Origin: Mangrovimonas cancribranchiae
Lineage (GTDB): Bacteria > Bacteroidota > Bacteroidia > Flavobacteriales > Flavobacteriaceae
NCBI RefSeq assembly: GCF_037126245.1
Contig: NZ_CP136925.1
Span: 1,294,001 to 1,358,000 of the forward strand
Direction: 5' to 3'
DNA: 64,000 nt
Of the stretch, positions 37,410 through 46,984 are shown one piece after another. Each line of letters opens with the position of its first letter. Position 1 is the stretch's first letter. The notes beneath the pieces are model-generated. The model was not told the origin of the DNA and made no database searches. It saw only the letters and a program-made list of their open reading frames with translations. A program made the position numbers and the translations under genes.

Positions 37410-38438
37410 ATGAAATTTACAGCACAACAGATAGCAGGAATTTTAGAAGGTGAGATAGACGGAAACCCAGAGGTGGAAGTTTCCAAACTTTCTAAAATAG
37501 AAGAAGGCACTAGAGGGTCTTTAACCTTTTTAGCCAATCCTAAGTACCAACAATATATATACTCAACAAAAGCTTCGGTTGCCATAGTTAATAAAACTTT
37601 TCAACCAGAAAGCAATATTGATACAACACTAATAAAAGTAGACGATGCCTATAAAGCATTTTCTAAATTATTAGAGTATTACAATATGGTTAAGCTTAAT
37701 AAAGAAGGTATCGAGCAACCTTCTTTTATAGCAGAATCGGCAAAAAAAGGTGATAACATATATATAGGTGCATTTTCTTATATAGGAGAAAATGTAACAA
37801 TTGGTAATAATGTAAAAATTTTCCCAAATAGTTATATTGGTGATAATGCTGTTATTGGAGACCATACCATAGTGTTTTCAGGAGCAAAAATTTATTCAGA
37901 ATGTATTATAGGAAACAACTGTGTTATTAATTCTGGAGCAATAATTGGAGCAGATGGTTTTGGATATGCGCCAAATGAAAATGGTGAATATACTAAAGTA
38001 CCACAAACAGGTAATGTTATTCTGGAAGATTATGTCGATATAGGAGCAGGAACAACAATTGATAGAGCAACTTTAGGATCAACCATTATACGTCGTGGTG
38101 TTAAATTAGATAATCAAATACAAATAGCACATAACGTAGAGATAGGTAAAAATACCGTAATAGCTGCTCAAACAGGTATTGCAGGTTCAACTAAAATTGG
38201 CGAAAATTGTCAAATTGGCGGACAAGTAGGTATTGTAGGTCATATTGTAATAGGTAATAATGTGAAAATTCAAGCCCAATCAGGTATTGGTAGAAACATT
38301 AAAGACAACGAAGTACTCCAGGGGTCTCCTGCGTTAACTTATGGCGACTACAATAAGTCCTATGTCTATTTTAAGAAATTACCACAAATTGTAAAAAATA
38401 TAAACGATTTAGAAAAGAAGGTCAATGGCAATAGTTAG
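37410..38438 (+). CDS. lpxD: UDP-3-O-(3-hydroxyacyl)glucosamine N-acyltransferase
   Basis: The third enzyme of lipid A synthesis. It has an N-terminal LpxD uridine-binding domain (about 1-100: [31 protein letters not shown]), then a left-handed beta-helix of hexapeptide repeats (for example [20 protein letters not shown]). The catalytic His is in [13 protein letters not shown] short C-terminal helix follows. At 342 residues it is normal. It heads the lpxD, lpxC-fabZ, lpxA, efp cluster and overlaps the next gene by 14 bases. Confidence 0.95.
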   Translation: MKFTAQQIAGILEGEIDGNPEVEVSKLSKIEEGTRGSLTFLANPKYQQYIYSTKASVAIVNKTFQPESNIDTTLIKVDDAYKAFSKLLEYYNMVKLNKEGIEQPSFIAESAKKGDNIYIGAFSYIGENVTIGNNVKIFPNSYIGDNAVIGDHTIVFSGAKIYSECIIGNNCVINSGAIIGADGFGYAPNENGEYTKVPQTGNVILEDYVDIGAGTTIDRATLGSTIIRRGVKLDNQIQIAHNVEIGKNTVIAAQTGIAGSTKIGENCQIGGQVGIVGHIVIGNNVKIQAQSGIGRNIKDNEVLQGSPALTYGDYNKSYVYFKKLPQIVKNINDLEKKVNGNS

Positions 38439-39831
38439 TACTGAAATAAAACAAAAAACTATAAAAACACCTGTATCATTAACAGGTGTTGGATTGCACA
38501 CTGGTAAAGATGTTACACTTACATTCACGCCAGCACCAGTAAACACAGGCTTTGCTTTTAAACGCGTAGATTTAGAAGGCATGCCAATAATTGAAGCAGA
38601 TGCTAATTATGTAACTAATACACAGCGCGGAACTTGTTTAGAAAAAAACGGTGTTGTAATTCAAACATCAGAACATGTTTTAGCGGCATTAGTAGGCTTA
38701 GACTATGATAATATTATTATAGAATTAAATGCATCAGAGCCTCCAATTATGGATGGATCGTCTAAGTTTTTTGTTGAAGCTTTAGAAGAAGCAGGAATCG
38801 AAGAGCAAGATGCTTTTAGAGAAGAGTATGTTATTACAGATGTTGTTTCTTATAGTGATGAAGACTCTGGTAGCGAAGTTCTTGTTATGCCTGCAGACGA
38901 GTACCAAATTACAACTATGGTCGATTTTGGCACCAAAGTGTTGGGAACTCAAAATGCGACATTAAAACACGTTTCAGATTTTAAAGAAGAAATTTCAGCT
39001 TCTAGAACATTTAGTTTTCTTCATGAAATAGAAATGTTATTAGAACATGGATTAATAAAAGGAGGCGATCTTAACAATGCCATAGTTTATGTAGACAAAG
39101 AAATTTCTCCAGAAACTATAGAAAAATTAAAGCAAGTCTTTAATAAGGATTCTATATCGGTAAAACCTAATGGTATTTTAGATAACCTAACACTTCATTA
39201 CCCAAACGAAGCAGCTAGACATAAATTGTTGGATGTTTTAGGTGATTTAGCCTTAATTAGAACACGAATAAAAGGTAAAGTTATTGCAAACAAACCAGGA
39301 CACTTTATCAACACACAATTTGCTAAAAAATTATCTAAAATAATTAAAAACGAACGCCGTAATAATGTACCAAATATAGATTTAAATAAAGAGCCATTAA
39401 TGGATGTTACCCAAATTATGGCTATGCTACCGCACAGGCAACCGTTTTTATTAATAGACAAAATTTTCGAGTTAACAGATTCTACCGTAATTGGTATGAA
39501 AAACGTTACCATGAACGAGCCATTTTTTGCTGGTCACTTTCCTGGTGCTCCAGTAATGCCAGGCGTACTTTTAGTTGAAGCTATGGCTCAAACAGGTGGT
39601 ATCTTAGTATTAAGTACTGTACCAGACCCAGAAAACTACTTAACATTTTTTATGAAAATTGATAATGTCAAGTTTAAACAAAAAGTTGTTCCGGGAGATA
39701 CCGTAATTTTTAAATGTGATTTAATTTCACCTATACGCCGTGGAATTTGCCATATGCAAGGATATGCTTATGCAAATGGTAAACTTTGTGCAGAAGCAGA
39801 GTTGATGGCACAAATATCTAAAGTAAAATAA
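38425..39831 (+). CDS. lpxC-fabZ: Bifunctional UDP-3-O-acyl-GlcNAc deacetylase / 3-hydroxyacyl-ACP dehydratase
   Basis: A fusion of LpxC (about 1-310) and FabZ (about 320-468), typical of Bacteroidota. LpxC is the committed step of lipid A synthesis; zinc ligands are seen in [14 protein letters not shown] and in [12 protein letters not shown]. FabZ dehydrates 3-hydroxyacyl-ACP; [13 protein letters not shown] and the active-site His and Glu in [20 protein letters not shown] are intact. The fusion joins lipid A and fatty-acid synthesis, which compete for 3-hydroxyacyl-ACP. It is followed 4 bases later by lpxA. Confidence 0.96.
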   Translation: MAIVSTEIKQKTIKTPVSLTGVGLHTGKDVTLTFTPAPVNTGFAFKRVDLEGMPIIEADANYVTNTQRGTCLEKNGVVIQTSEHVLAALVGLDYDNIIIELNASEPPIMDGSSKFFVEALEEAGIEEQDAFREEYVITDVVSYSDEDSGSEVLVMPADEYQITTMVDFGTKVLGTQNATLKHVSDFKEEISASRTFSFLHEIEMLLEHGLIKGGDLNNAIVYVDKEISPETIEKLKQVFNKDSISVKPNGILDNLTLHYPNEAARHKLLDVLGDLALIRTRIKGKVIANKPGHFINTQFAKKLSKIIKNERRNNVPNIDLNKEPLMDVTQIMAMLPHRQPFLLIDKIFELTDSTVIGMKNVTMNEPFFAGHFPGAPVMPGVLLVEAMAQTGGILVLSTVPDPENYLTFFMKIDNVKFKQKVVPGDTVIFKCDLISPIRRGICHMQGYAYANGKLCAEAELMAQISKVK

Positions 39832-39835
39832 TCTT

Positions 39836-40621
39836 ATGAATCAACCACTTGCTTACGTTCATCCAGGAGCGAAAATTGCTAAAAACGTTGTTATAGAACC
39901 TTTTTCTACAATACACAATAATGTTGTAATAGGCGAAGGAACTTGGATAGGTAGTAACGTTACCATTATGGAAGGTGCTAGAATTGGCAAAAATTGTAAT
40001 ATTTTCCCAGGTGCAGTTATCTCAGCTGTTCCGCAAGACCTTAAATATAACGATGAAGATACTACGGTAGAAATAGGTGATAACGTAACTATAAGAGAAT
40101 GCGTTACCATTAATCGTGGTACAACAGATAAAATGAAAACAGTTGTTGGCGACAATTGCTTAATCATGGCGTATTGCCATATTGCACACGATTGTATCGT
40201 TGGAAATAATTGTATCTTCTCAAACAATTCAACATTAGCCGGACACATTAATGTTGGTGACTATGTTGTTTTAGCTGGTATGACAGCAGTTCACCAGTTT
40301 TGCTCTATAGGAAATCATGCCTTCGTTACAGGGGGATCTTTAGTAAGAAAAGATGTGCCGCCATTTGTAAAAGCAGCGCGCGAACCACTATCTTATGTAG
40401 GAATTAACTCTGTAGGATTAAGACGAAGAGGCTTTTCAACCGAAAAAATTAGAGAAATTCAAGATATATACAGAATACTTTATCAAAAAAATTATAATAA
40501 TACCCAAGCAGCAGATATTATTGAAGCTGAAATGGAAGCCACGCCAGAACGTGATGAAATTCTTCAGTTTATCAAAGATTCACAACGCGGTATTATGAAA
40601 GGATATTTTAAATCAAATTAA
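39836..40621 (+). CDS. lpxA: UDP-N-acetylglucosamine acyltransferase
   Basis: The first enzyme of lipid A synthesis, a trimeric hexapeptide-repeat acyltransferase of 261 residues. VHPGAKIAKNVVIEPFSTIH starts the beta-helix; the catalytic His lies in MAYCHIAHDCIVGNN; VTGGSLVRKDVPPFVKAARE and GLRRRGFSTEKIREIQDIYR mark the end of the helix and the C-terminal helical domain. It follows lpxC-fabZ and precedes efp by 3 bases. Confidence 0.96.
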   Translation: MNQPLAYVHPGAKIAKNVVIEPFSTIHNNVVIGEGTWIGSNVTIMEGARIGKNCNIFPGAVISAVPQDLKYNDEDTTVEIGDNVTIRECVTINRGTTDKMKTVVGDNCLIMAYCHIAHDCIVGNNCIFSNNSTLAGHINVGDYVVLAGMTAVHQFCSIGNHAFVTGGSLVRKDVPPFVKAAREPLSYVGINSVGLRRRGFSTEKIREIQDIYRILYQKNYNNTQAADIIEAEMEATPERDEILQFIKDSQRGIMKGYFKSN

Positions 40622-40624
40622 TTT

Positions 40625-41191
40625 ATGGCAAATACATCAGATATTAGAAACGGACTTTGTATTCGTTACAACCATGATATTTATAAAATTGTAGAATTTT
40701 TACATGTAAAACCAGGTAAAGGACCTGCTTTTGTAAGAACAAAACTTAAAAGTGTAACAACAGGAAAAGTTATAGAAAACACCTTTTCTGCAGGACATAA
40801 AATAGATGATGTTCGTGTAGAAACACACCAATTTCAGTTTTTATACAACGATGGCGAGTTTTTCCATTTTATGAATACTGCTGATTACACTCAAATTAGA
40901 CTTTTAGAAGCTGCTTTAGATAGACCAGACTTGTTAAAAGAAGGTGAAGTTGTAACGGTTATTATTAATACCGAAGACAACATGCCGCTTTCTGTTGAAA
41001 TGCCAGCAAGTGTTATATTAGAAGTAACCCACACCGAGCCTGGAGTAAAAGGAAATACGGCAACTAATGCTACAAAACCGGCAACAGTAGAAACAGGAGC
41101 AGAAGTCAATGTCCCTCTATTTATTAATGAAGGCGACAAAATAAAAATTGAAACTGAAAAAGGAACATACAAAGAACGTATTAAAGAATAA
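40625..41191 (+). CDS. efp: Translation elongation factor P
   Basis: A ribosome-binding factor that relieves stalling at polyproline. The three OB/KOW-like domains are recognisable in 188 residues: KPGKGPAFVRTKLKSVTTGK (the loop whose Lys is modified in many species), FLYNDGEFFHFMNTADYTQI and the C-terminal FINEGDKIKIETEKGTYKER. Its place within lipid A genes is a usual flavobacterial order. The next gene starts 6 bases later. Confidence 0.95.
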   Translation: MANTSDIRNGLCIRYNHDIYKIVEFLHVKPGKGPAFVRTKLKSVTTGKVIENTFSAGHKIDDVRVETHQFQFLYNDGEFFHFMNTADYTQIRLLEAALDRPDLLKEGEVVTVIINTEDNMPLSVEMPASVILEVTHTEPGVKGNTATNATKPATVETGAEVNVPLFINEGDKIKIETEKGTYKERIKE

Positions 41192-41197
41192 GTAGTC

Positions 41198-42142
41198 TTG
41201 AAATTTCCTAAACCTTATACACTTCAAGAAATTGCCACTTTAATAGATTGCGACTTTGTTGGAGATAAAGCGTTTCCTGTTTTAGGCATGAACGAAATTC
41301 ATGTTGTAGAAAAAGGCGACATTGTTTTTGTAGATCATCCAAAATACTACGATAAAGCATTAAATTCAGCCGCAACAATTGTTTTAATTAATAAAGATGT
41401 TGACTGCCCAGATGGCAAGGCATTACTAATTAGCGACGATCCGTTTAGAGATTTTAATAAGTTAACACAACATTTTAAACCTTTTCAGGCGAGTAATATT
41501 TCTATTTCTGAAACAGCTAGAATAGGAGAGAATACGGTAATTCAGCCTAATTGCTTTATTGGTAATAATGTTGTTATTGGTGATAATTGTATAATACACT
41601 CCAATGTCAGTATTTACGATGATACGATTATTGGTGATAATGTTATCATTCACGCAGGAACAGTTCTAGGGGCAAGTGGTTTTTACTATAAAAATAGACC
41701 AGAAGCTTACGACCAATTACTTTCTGGAGGTCGCGTTATTATAGAAAACGACGCGCATATTGGAGCTGCATGTACTATAGATAAAGGCGTAACAGGCGAT
41801 ACAACCATAGGGGAAGGTTCAAAACTAGATAATCAAATTCAAGTAGGTCATGATACTTTAATAGGAAAAAAATGCTTGATAGCATCGCAAACAGGAATAG
41901 CTGGTTGTGTTGTTATAAAAGATAATGTTACTATTTGGGGGCAAGTTGGTATTAAAAGCGGAATTACTTTAGCCGAAGGAACAATATTGTATGCACAATC
42001 TGGATTAGGCCACTCAACAGATGAAGGTAAAACCTATTTTGGCTCACCAGCTGTCGAAGCTCGTGAAATGTTTAAACAAATGGCATATATAAAAGAAATC
42101 CCTAATATTCTTAAACATCTTAAAGAAGAAAATAAAGACTAA
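41198..42142 (+). CDS. Second LpxD-like hexapeptide N-acyltransferase
   Basis: A 314-residue LpxD-family protein. A shortened N-terminal domain (LQEIATLIDCDFVGDKAFPV) is followed by the beta-helix (IGENTVIQPNCFIGNNVVIG), and the catalytic His is kept in IQVGHDTLIGKK. The TTG start at 41198 is the only sensible one after efp. It could acylate a different sugar nucleotide or chain than LpxD proper; the role is inferred only. A weak 6-base-pair hairpin (AAAGAC-TAAA-GTCTTT, 42134-42149) overlaps its stop codon. Confidence 0.85.
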   Translation: MKFPKPYTLQEIATLIDCDFVGDKAFPVLGMNEIHVVEKGDIVFVDHPKYYDKALNSAATIVLINKDVDCPDGKALLISDDPFRDFNKLTQHFKPFQASNISISETARIGENTVIQPNCFIGNNVVIGDNCIIHSNVSIYDDTIIGDNVIIHAGTVLGASGFYYKNRPEAYDQLLSGGRVIIENDAHIGAACTIDKGVTGDTTIGEGSKLDNQIQVGHDTLIGKKCLIASQTGIAGCVVIKDNVTIWGQVGIKSGITLAEGTILYAQSGLGHSTDEGKTYFGSPAVEAREMFKQMAYIKEIPNILKHLKEENKD

Positions 42143-42193
42143 AGTCTTTTAAATAAAAACAAGAAAATACTTTATAAATAAAGAGCAAAAACT

Positions 42194-42201
42194 TACTTTT
42201 G
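42194..42201 (+). promoter_or_regulatory. Candidate -7 promoter box for sucD
   Basis: TACTTTTG matches TAnnTTTG, 34 bases before the sucD ATG. No good -33 TTG was seen. Confidence 0.4.
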
Positions 42202-42235
42202 TTTCTGTTATAAAAACAATAAAAATCAGATTTAA

Positions 42236-43108
42236 ATGAGTGTTTTAGTAAATAAAGATTCAAAAATAATAGTTCAAGGATTTACAGGTAGTGAAGGTAC
42301 TTTTCACGCTGGTCAAATGATTGAATATGGAACCAATGTAGTAGGAGGTGTTACACCAGGAAAAGGTGGTCAAACGCATCTAGACAAGCCAGTTTTTAAT
42401 ACAGTAAAAGAAGCTGTAGATAAAGTTGGCGCAGATACAACTATTATTTTTGTACCACCTGCATTTGCTGGTGATGCTATTATGGAAGCAGCCGATGCTG
42501 GTATAAAAGTTATTATAACTATCACAGAAGGAATCCCTGTTGCCGATATGATTAAGGCTTCAGATTATATAAAAGACAAAGATTGTAGATTAATTGGTCC
42601 TAACTGCCCAGGAGTTATTACCCCAGGAGAAGCTAAAGTAGGTATTATGCCTGGTTTTGTTTTTAAACAAGGAAAAGTTGGTATTGTTTCAAAATCTGGA
42701 ACATTAACATATGAAGCTGCAGATCAAGTTGTAAAGCAAGGTTTAGGAATTACAACCGCTATTGGTATTGGTGGAGATCCAATTATTGGAACTACAACAA
42801 AAGAAGCTGTTGAGTTATTAATTAACGATCCAGAAACAGAAGCTGTTGTAATGATTGGTGAAATAGGCGGACAATTAGAAGCCGATGCAGCTAACTGGTA
42901 TAAAGAAAGTGGTAGTAAAAAGCCAGTTGTAGGATTTATTGCTGGTGAAACAGCTCCTGCTGGTCGTACAATGGGACACGCTGGTGCTATTGTAGGAGGC
43001 AGCGATGATACTGCTCAAGCTAAAAAGAAAATTATGCGTGAATGTGGTATTCATGTTGTTGATTCCCCTGCTGAAATAGGTAAAAAAGTAGCCGAAGTAT
43101 TAGGCTAA
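42236..43108 (+). CDS. sucD: Succinyl-CoA synthetase, alpha subunit
   Basis: A citric-acid-cycle enzyme subunit that binds CoA and carries the phosphohistidine. [20 protein letters not shown] is the CoA-binding N-terminus; [17 protein letters not shown] and [20 protein letters not shown], with the active-site His, follow. The 290-residue length is normal. The beta-subunit gene (sucC) is not in the window, which is usual for this phylum. A strong terminator follows. Confidence 0.96.
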   Translation: MSVLVNKDSKIIVQGFTGSEGTFHAGQMIEYGTNVVGGVTPGKGGQTHLDKPVFNTVKEAVDKVGADTTIIFVPPAFAGDAIMEAADAGIKVIITITEGIPVADMIKASDYIKDKDCRLIGPNCPGVITPGEAKVGIMPGFVFKQGKVGIVSKSGTLTYEAADQVVKQGLGITTAIGIGGDPIIGTTTKEAVELLINDPETEAVVMIGEIGGQLEADAANWYKESGSKKPVVGFIAGETAPAGRTMGHAGAIVGGSDDTAQAKKKIMRECGIHVVDSPAEIGKKVAEVLG

Positions 43109-43127
43109 ATACATAAGAATATTCAAT

Positions 43128-43161
43128 AAAAAACCTCACAAGAAATTGTGAGGTTTTTTTT
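43128..43161 (+). terminator. Intrinsic terminator after sucD
   Basis: AAAAAACCTCACAA (43128-43141) pairs with TTGTGAGGTTTTTT (43146-43159) around the loop GAAA, followed by a T run. Confidence 0.92.
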
Positions 43162-43183
43162 ATTTCTTACAACTTGTAATTAG

Positions 43184-43191
43184 TATATTTG
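43184..43191 (+). promoter_or_regulatory. -7 promoter box for fabG
   Basis: TATATTTG matches TAnnTTTG exactly and lies 27 bases before the fabG ATG, after the sucD terminator. Confidence 0.5.
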
Positions 43192-43218
43192 AGCATCAAC
43201 TAATATTGTAATTAAACT

Positions 43219-43965
43219 ATGAAATTATTAGAAGGAAAAACAGCCATTATAACTGGTGGTAGCCGAGGTATTGGTAAAGGTATTGCCCAAGTTTTTGCAC
43301 AACAAGGTGCTAATGTGGCTTTTACTTATAGCTCTTCAGTTGAAGCTGCAAATGAACTTGAAAAAGAACTTAATGCTTTAGGAATTAAAGCTAAAGGTTA
43401 CCAAAGTAATGCTGCAGATTTTAAACAATCGCAAGACCTAGCAGCAGAAGTTGTTAAGGAGTTTGGAAGCATCGATATTCTTGTTAATAATGCAGGAATT
43501 ACTAAAGATAATTTGTTAATGCGTATTAGTGAAGAAGACTTTGACAAAGTAATAGAAGTTAACCTAAAGTCGGTATTTAACATGACAAAAGCAGTACAGC
43601 GTACTATGTTAAAACAACGAAAAGGATCTATTATAAATATGAGTTCGGTTGTTGGTGTTAAAGGTAACGCAGGACAAACAAACTATGCCGCATCAAAAGC
43701 AGGAATAATAGGTTTTTCTAAATCCGTAGCTTTAGAATTAGGCTCAAGAAACATAAGAAGTAATGTGGTTGCACCTGGTTTTATTGAAACCGAAATGACA
43801 GCAAAGTTAGATGAAAATACTGTTCAAGGTTGGCGCGATGCAATTCCTTTAAAACGTGGAGGAACACCTGAAGATATTGCCAATGCATGTGTGTTTTTAG
43901 CAAGTGATATGAGTGCTTATATTACAGGGCAAACCTTAAATGTAGATGGTGGAATGCTAACATAA
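43219..43965 (+). CDS. fabG: 3-oxoacyl-ACP reductase
   Basis: An NADPH-dependent SDR enzyme of fatty-acid elongation. It has the glycine motif GGSRGIGKG, NNAGITKD, the catalytic Ser in NMSSVVGVKGNAGQ and the Tyr-x3-Lys in YAASKAG; VDGGMLT ends the protein. The 248-residue length is exact for FabG. The next gene begins 3 bases later. Confidence 0.95.
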   Translation: MKLLEGKTAIITGGSRGIGKGIAQVFAQQGANVAFTYSSSVEAANELEKELNALGIKAKGYQSNAADFKQSQDLAAEVVKEFGSIDILVNNAGITKDNLLMRISEEDFDKVIEVNLKSVFNMTKAVQRTMLKQRKGSIINMSSVVGVKGNAGQTNYAASKAGIIGFSKSVALELGSRNIRSNVVAPGFIETEMTAKLDENTVQGWRDAIPLKRGGTPEDIANACVFLASDMSAYITGQTLNVDGGMLT

Positions 43966-43968
43966 TTT

Positions 43969-45993
43969 ATGAATACAGAAACCGTATTATATATTATATT
44001 ATCTGGAGTTATAGCGCTATTATTAGCGCTATTTCAGTATAAATATAGATCTAAAACTAGGTCTATATTTTTAACTTTTTTACGGTTTTTAAGTCTATTT
44101 GCATTATTAATTTTATTAGTAAATCCAAAGATAGAGACGAGTCAGACCTATATTCAAAAACCATCTTTAGCTCTTGTTATAGATAACTCTAATTCTATTA
44201 ATTATTTTAAACAAGAAGCTGTAGCGAAGCAACTTTTATCTGAAGTAAAATCGAAAACAGCAATATCAGATAAGTTTAATATTGACTATTTTACGTTTGG
44301 TGAAACGCTTAATCAGAATGATAGTCTCTCCTTTTCTGAAAAACAATCAAATATAAGTGCTGTTTTTACGCAACTCCAGCAAATTTATGCCAACCAAACA
44401 GCGCCAACAATACTAGCAACCGATGGAAATCAAACCTTTGGAACAGATTATTCTTTTGTATCTAAAAACTACAACCAAGTTGTTTATCCTGTTGTATTGG
44501 GCGATACTATAAAACATAGCGATTTAAAAATTCAACAAGTAAACACTAATAAATATGCGTATCTAAAGAATAAATTTCCTGTAGAGGCTATTGTGGTTTA
44601 TAATGGTAAAAATACAATAAACACAACATTAACTGTTAAAAGAGGAAATACGACTGTTTTTTCTAAACCATTAACGTTTTCAAAAGAAAACACATCTAAC
44701 GTGGTTTCATTTTATTTACCAGCAAACAAAGTTGGTGTACAAACGTATAAAGTAGATATTGGTGCTATTAATAATGAAAAAAACATTCAAAACAACACCA
44801 AGAACTTTGCTGTTGAAGTTATTGATGAGAAAACTAAAGTAGCTATTATTAGTAGTATTGCTCATCCAGATATTGGCGCCATAAAAAAGAGTATAGAAAC
44901 TAATGAACAACGCCAATGCGACATTGTAACTCCAGAAGCGTTTATGGCAAATGTAAACAGTTATCAATTGGCCATTTTATATCAACCAGACAATACATTT
45001 AAACCCGTATTTAATACGTTAAAACAAACCGCTTTAAATGCCTTTATAATTGCTGGAAGTAAAACCAATTGGCAATTACTTAATAATGAAAACTTAGGTT
45101 TTAGTCACGACATAACTACTCAAACTGAAGAATTTCAAGCACAGCTAAATCCAGGTTATTCAAATTTTATTGTTGAAGATTTAAACTTTCCAAGTTTTCC
45201 TCCTTTAAAAGGCGTTTTTGGAGATATTTCGTTTGAAAAAAATCACAACATATTACTTTATAAACAAATAGGGAATGTGATTACAGAGTCCCCTCTTTTA
45301 GTAACCACCGAAAGTAACGGCACTAGAAATGCTCTGTTATTAGGAGAAAATATATGGCAATGGCGTGCACAAAGTTATTTAAACACATCGTCGTTTATTG
45401 CTTTTGATAATTTTACAGGAAAACTAATTCAATATTTAGCCTCGAAAAAGCGAAAAGATAGGTTAGTACTGGATTTTAATTCGTTTTATGAAGGAAATAC
45501 TCAGGTTGTTTTAAAAGCTCAGTATTTTAATAAGAATTATGAATTTGATGCCAGAGAAAAATTAACAATCTACTTAACAAATAAACAAACTCAAGAAACT
45601 TTTGAATACCCATTAGTTTTAAAAAACAATTATTTTGAAATTGATTTAAGTAGTTTATCACCTGGCAATTATGACTTTACAGTTAAGGCAGTAAATTCAA
45701 ACATGTCAAAATCAGCTAGTTTTAAAATACTAGAATACAATATAGAACAACAATTTTTAAACGCAGATGTAACAAAACTAACCCAAATAGCAACTAATAG
45801 TAAAGGAGGTTTGTTTTTCTCATCAAATTACGAGCTACTTTTTAATAGCTTGCTTAACGATGAGCGGTATAAACCCACTCAAAAAACAACAAAAACAACA
45901 TTACCTTTAATAAACTGGAAATACCTTTTGGCGTTTATTGTTTTTTGCTTATCGTTAGAGTGGTTTATCAGAAAATATAAAGGACTAATTTAA
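43969..45993 (+). CDS. VWA-like membrane protein of unknown function
   Basis: 674 residues. Two N-terminal membrane helices (about 5-25 and 33-55) precede a von Willebrand A-like domain beginning LALVIDNSNSINYFKQEAVA, which has the D-x-S-x-S metal site (D-N-S-N-S). A long beta-rich periplasmic region follows, and there is a C-terminal membrane helix (NWKYLLAFIVFCLSLEWFI). The layout resembles Bat/aerotolerance-type and glutamine-amidotransferase-like membrane proteins of Bacteroidota. The exact role is unknown. It precedes the prohibitin-like gene by 11 bases and probably shares its operon. Confidence 0.72.
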   Translation: MNTETVLYIILSGVIALLLALFQYKYRSKTRSIFLTFLRFLSLFALLILLVNPKIETSQTYIQKPSLALVIDNSNSINYFKQEAVAKQLLSEVKSKTAISDKFNIDYFTFGETLNQNDSLSFSEKQSNISAVFTQLQQIYANQTAPTILATDGNQTFGTDYSFVSKNYNQVVYPVVLGDTIKHSDLKIQQVNTNKYAYLKNKFPVEAIVVYNGKNTINTTLTVKRGNTTVFSKPLTFSKENTSNVVSFYLPANKVGVQTYKVDIGAINNEKNIQNNTKNFAVEVIDEKTKVAIISSIAHPDIGAIKKSIETNEQRQCDIVTPEAFMANVNSYQLAILYQPDNTFKPVFNTLKQTALNAFIIAGSKTNWQLLNNENLGFSHDITTQTEEFQAQLNPGYSNFIVEDLNFPSFPPLKGVFGDISFEKNHNILLYKQIGNVITESPLLVTTESNGTRNALLLGENIWQWRAQSYLNTSSFIAFDNFTGKLIQYLASKKRKDRLVLDFNSFYEGNTQVVLKAQYFNKNYEFDAREKLTIYLTNKQTQETFEYPLVLKNNYFEIDLSSLSPGNYDFTVKAVNSNMSKSASFKILEYNIEQQFLNADVTKLTQIATNSKGGLFFSSNYELLFNSLLNDERYKPTQKTTKTTLPLINWKYLLAFIVFCLSLEWFIRKYKGLI

Positions 45994-46004
45994 AACACTA
46001 ACAC

Positions 46005-46820
46005 ATGGAAAGATTACCCAAAATTGCATTACCATTCGTGGTATTACTTATTTTTATTGTTATTCTTATTTCAAAATCGGCTGTAACTATAGACTCTGGA
46101 GAAGCTGGCGTTTTATACAAAAGATTTGGGGGCGGTGTTGTTACAGATGAACCTGCATTAGGAGAAGGGTTTCATATTGTAGCACCTTGGAATAAAGTTT
46201 ACGTTTATGAAGTACGTCGTCAAGAGATTTTCGAAAAAATGAAAGTACTCTCTTCAAACGGATTAGACATTCAACTAGATGCTTCAACGTGGTATAAACC
46301 AGAAATTAATAACTTAGGAAAGTTACACCAAGAAATAGGCGAGGACTACTTAAACAGAATTATTTTGCCAACTATCCGTTCTGCAGCAAGAAGCGTTGTT
46401 GGGCGTTACACACCAGAGCAATTATACTCTAGTAAGCGAGATGCTATTCAAGCCGAAATTTTTGAGGAAACTAAAAAAATTGTGGATGATCAGCATATTG
46501 TTATTGATGAAATCCTGGTAAGAGATGTTACTTTACCACCTACAATTAAAGATGCTATAGAGCGTAAATTACGTCAGGAGCAAGAGTCTTTGGAGTATGA
46601 ATTCAGATTAGAGAAAGCTAGAAAAGAAGCTGAACGCCAACGTATTGAAGCCAAAGGTAAGGCTGATGCCAACAAAATACTAAGCGCATCGCTGACCGAT
46701 AAAATTTTACAAGACAAAGGTATTGAAGCTACCAACAAACTATCGGAATCTCCTAATAGCAAAGTGGTTATAATAGGTTCTGGAGAGTCTGGAATGCCTA
46801 TTATTTTAGGAAATCAATAA
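46005..46820 (+). CDS. Prohibitin-family (SPFH/Band 7) protein
   Basis: A membrane-anchored SPFH protein of 271 residues with one N-terminal helix (about 8-27), then the SPFH domain (DSGEAGVLYKRFGGGVVTDE; EGFHIVAPWNKVYVYEVRRQ) and a charged coiled coil (about 190-230, LRQEQESLEYEFRLEKARKE) that drives ring assembly. The likely role is membrane quality control or lipid-domain organisation, by analogy with prohibitins. It is the last gene before the his attenuator. Confidence 0.9.
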   Translation: MERLPKIALPFVVLLIFIVILISKSAVTIDSGEAGVLYKRFGGGVVTDEPALGEGFHIVAPWNKVYVYEVRRQEIFEKMKVLSSNGLDIQLDASTWYKPEINNLGKLHQEIGEDYLNRIILPTIRSAARSVVGRYTPEQLYSSKRDAIQAEIFEETKKIVDDQHIVIDEILVRDVTLPPTIKDAIERKLRQEQESLEYEFRLEKARKEAERQRIEAKGKADANKILSASLTDKILQDKGIEATNKLSESPNSKVVIIGSGESGMPIILGNQ

Positions 46821-46826
46821 TTAAAA

Positions 46827-46859
46827 TTTGGATTTCTAAATTATTTTTTGAAATCTTTG
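46827..46859 (+). promoter_or_regulatory. Candidate promoter of the his operon
   Basis: TTTG at 46827-46830 as the -33 element and AATCTTTG at 46852-46859 as a -7 box (one mismatch from TAnnTTTG), separated by 21 bases. Transcription would begin shortly before the leader peptide ATG at 46878. Confidence 0.4.
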
Positions 46860-46877
46860 TTCTGTTAAAGAAAACAA

Positions 46878-46934
46878 ATGACTTTTATTCAATTACATCA
46901 TCATCATTTTCATACTTGCACTCAAGCGAGCTGA
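46878..46934 (+). CDS. His operon leader peptide
   Basis: An 18-codon ORF, MTFIQLHHHHFHTCTQAS, with five His codons among six consecutive positions (46896-46913). It lies between the prohibitin gene and hisG, directly before an antiterminator/terminator pair. When charged tRNA-His is scarce, the ribosome would stall on these codons. The run of His codons in just this place makes chance very unlikely. Confidence 0.9.
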   Translation: MTFIQLHHHHFHTCTQAS

Positions 46935-46984
46935 AAATGTATTGACTAAATTGAAGTAAAAATATATTTAAAACCCGTTTGAGT
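46920..46984 (+). promoter_or_regulatory. Antiterminator pairing of the his attenuator
   Basis: ACTCAAGCG (46920-46928), which lies within the leader ORF 3' of the His codons, can pair with CGTTTGAGT (46976-46984), nine base pairs with one G-U. The second segment contains the 5' arm of the terminator, so the two structures exclude each other. A ribosome stalled on the first four His codons leaves 46920-46928 free; a ribosome at the stop codon (46932-46934) covers it and lets the terminator form. Confidence 0.75.

Noticed and set aside
37741-38300. Repeated short motifs in lpxD, lpxA and the lpxD-like gene that look like tandem DNA repeats
   Set aside because: They encode the hexapeptide repeats of the left-handed beta-helix and are not DNA-level repeats or CRISPR units.
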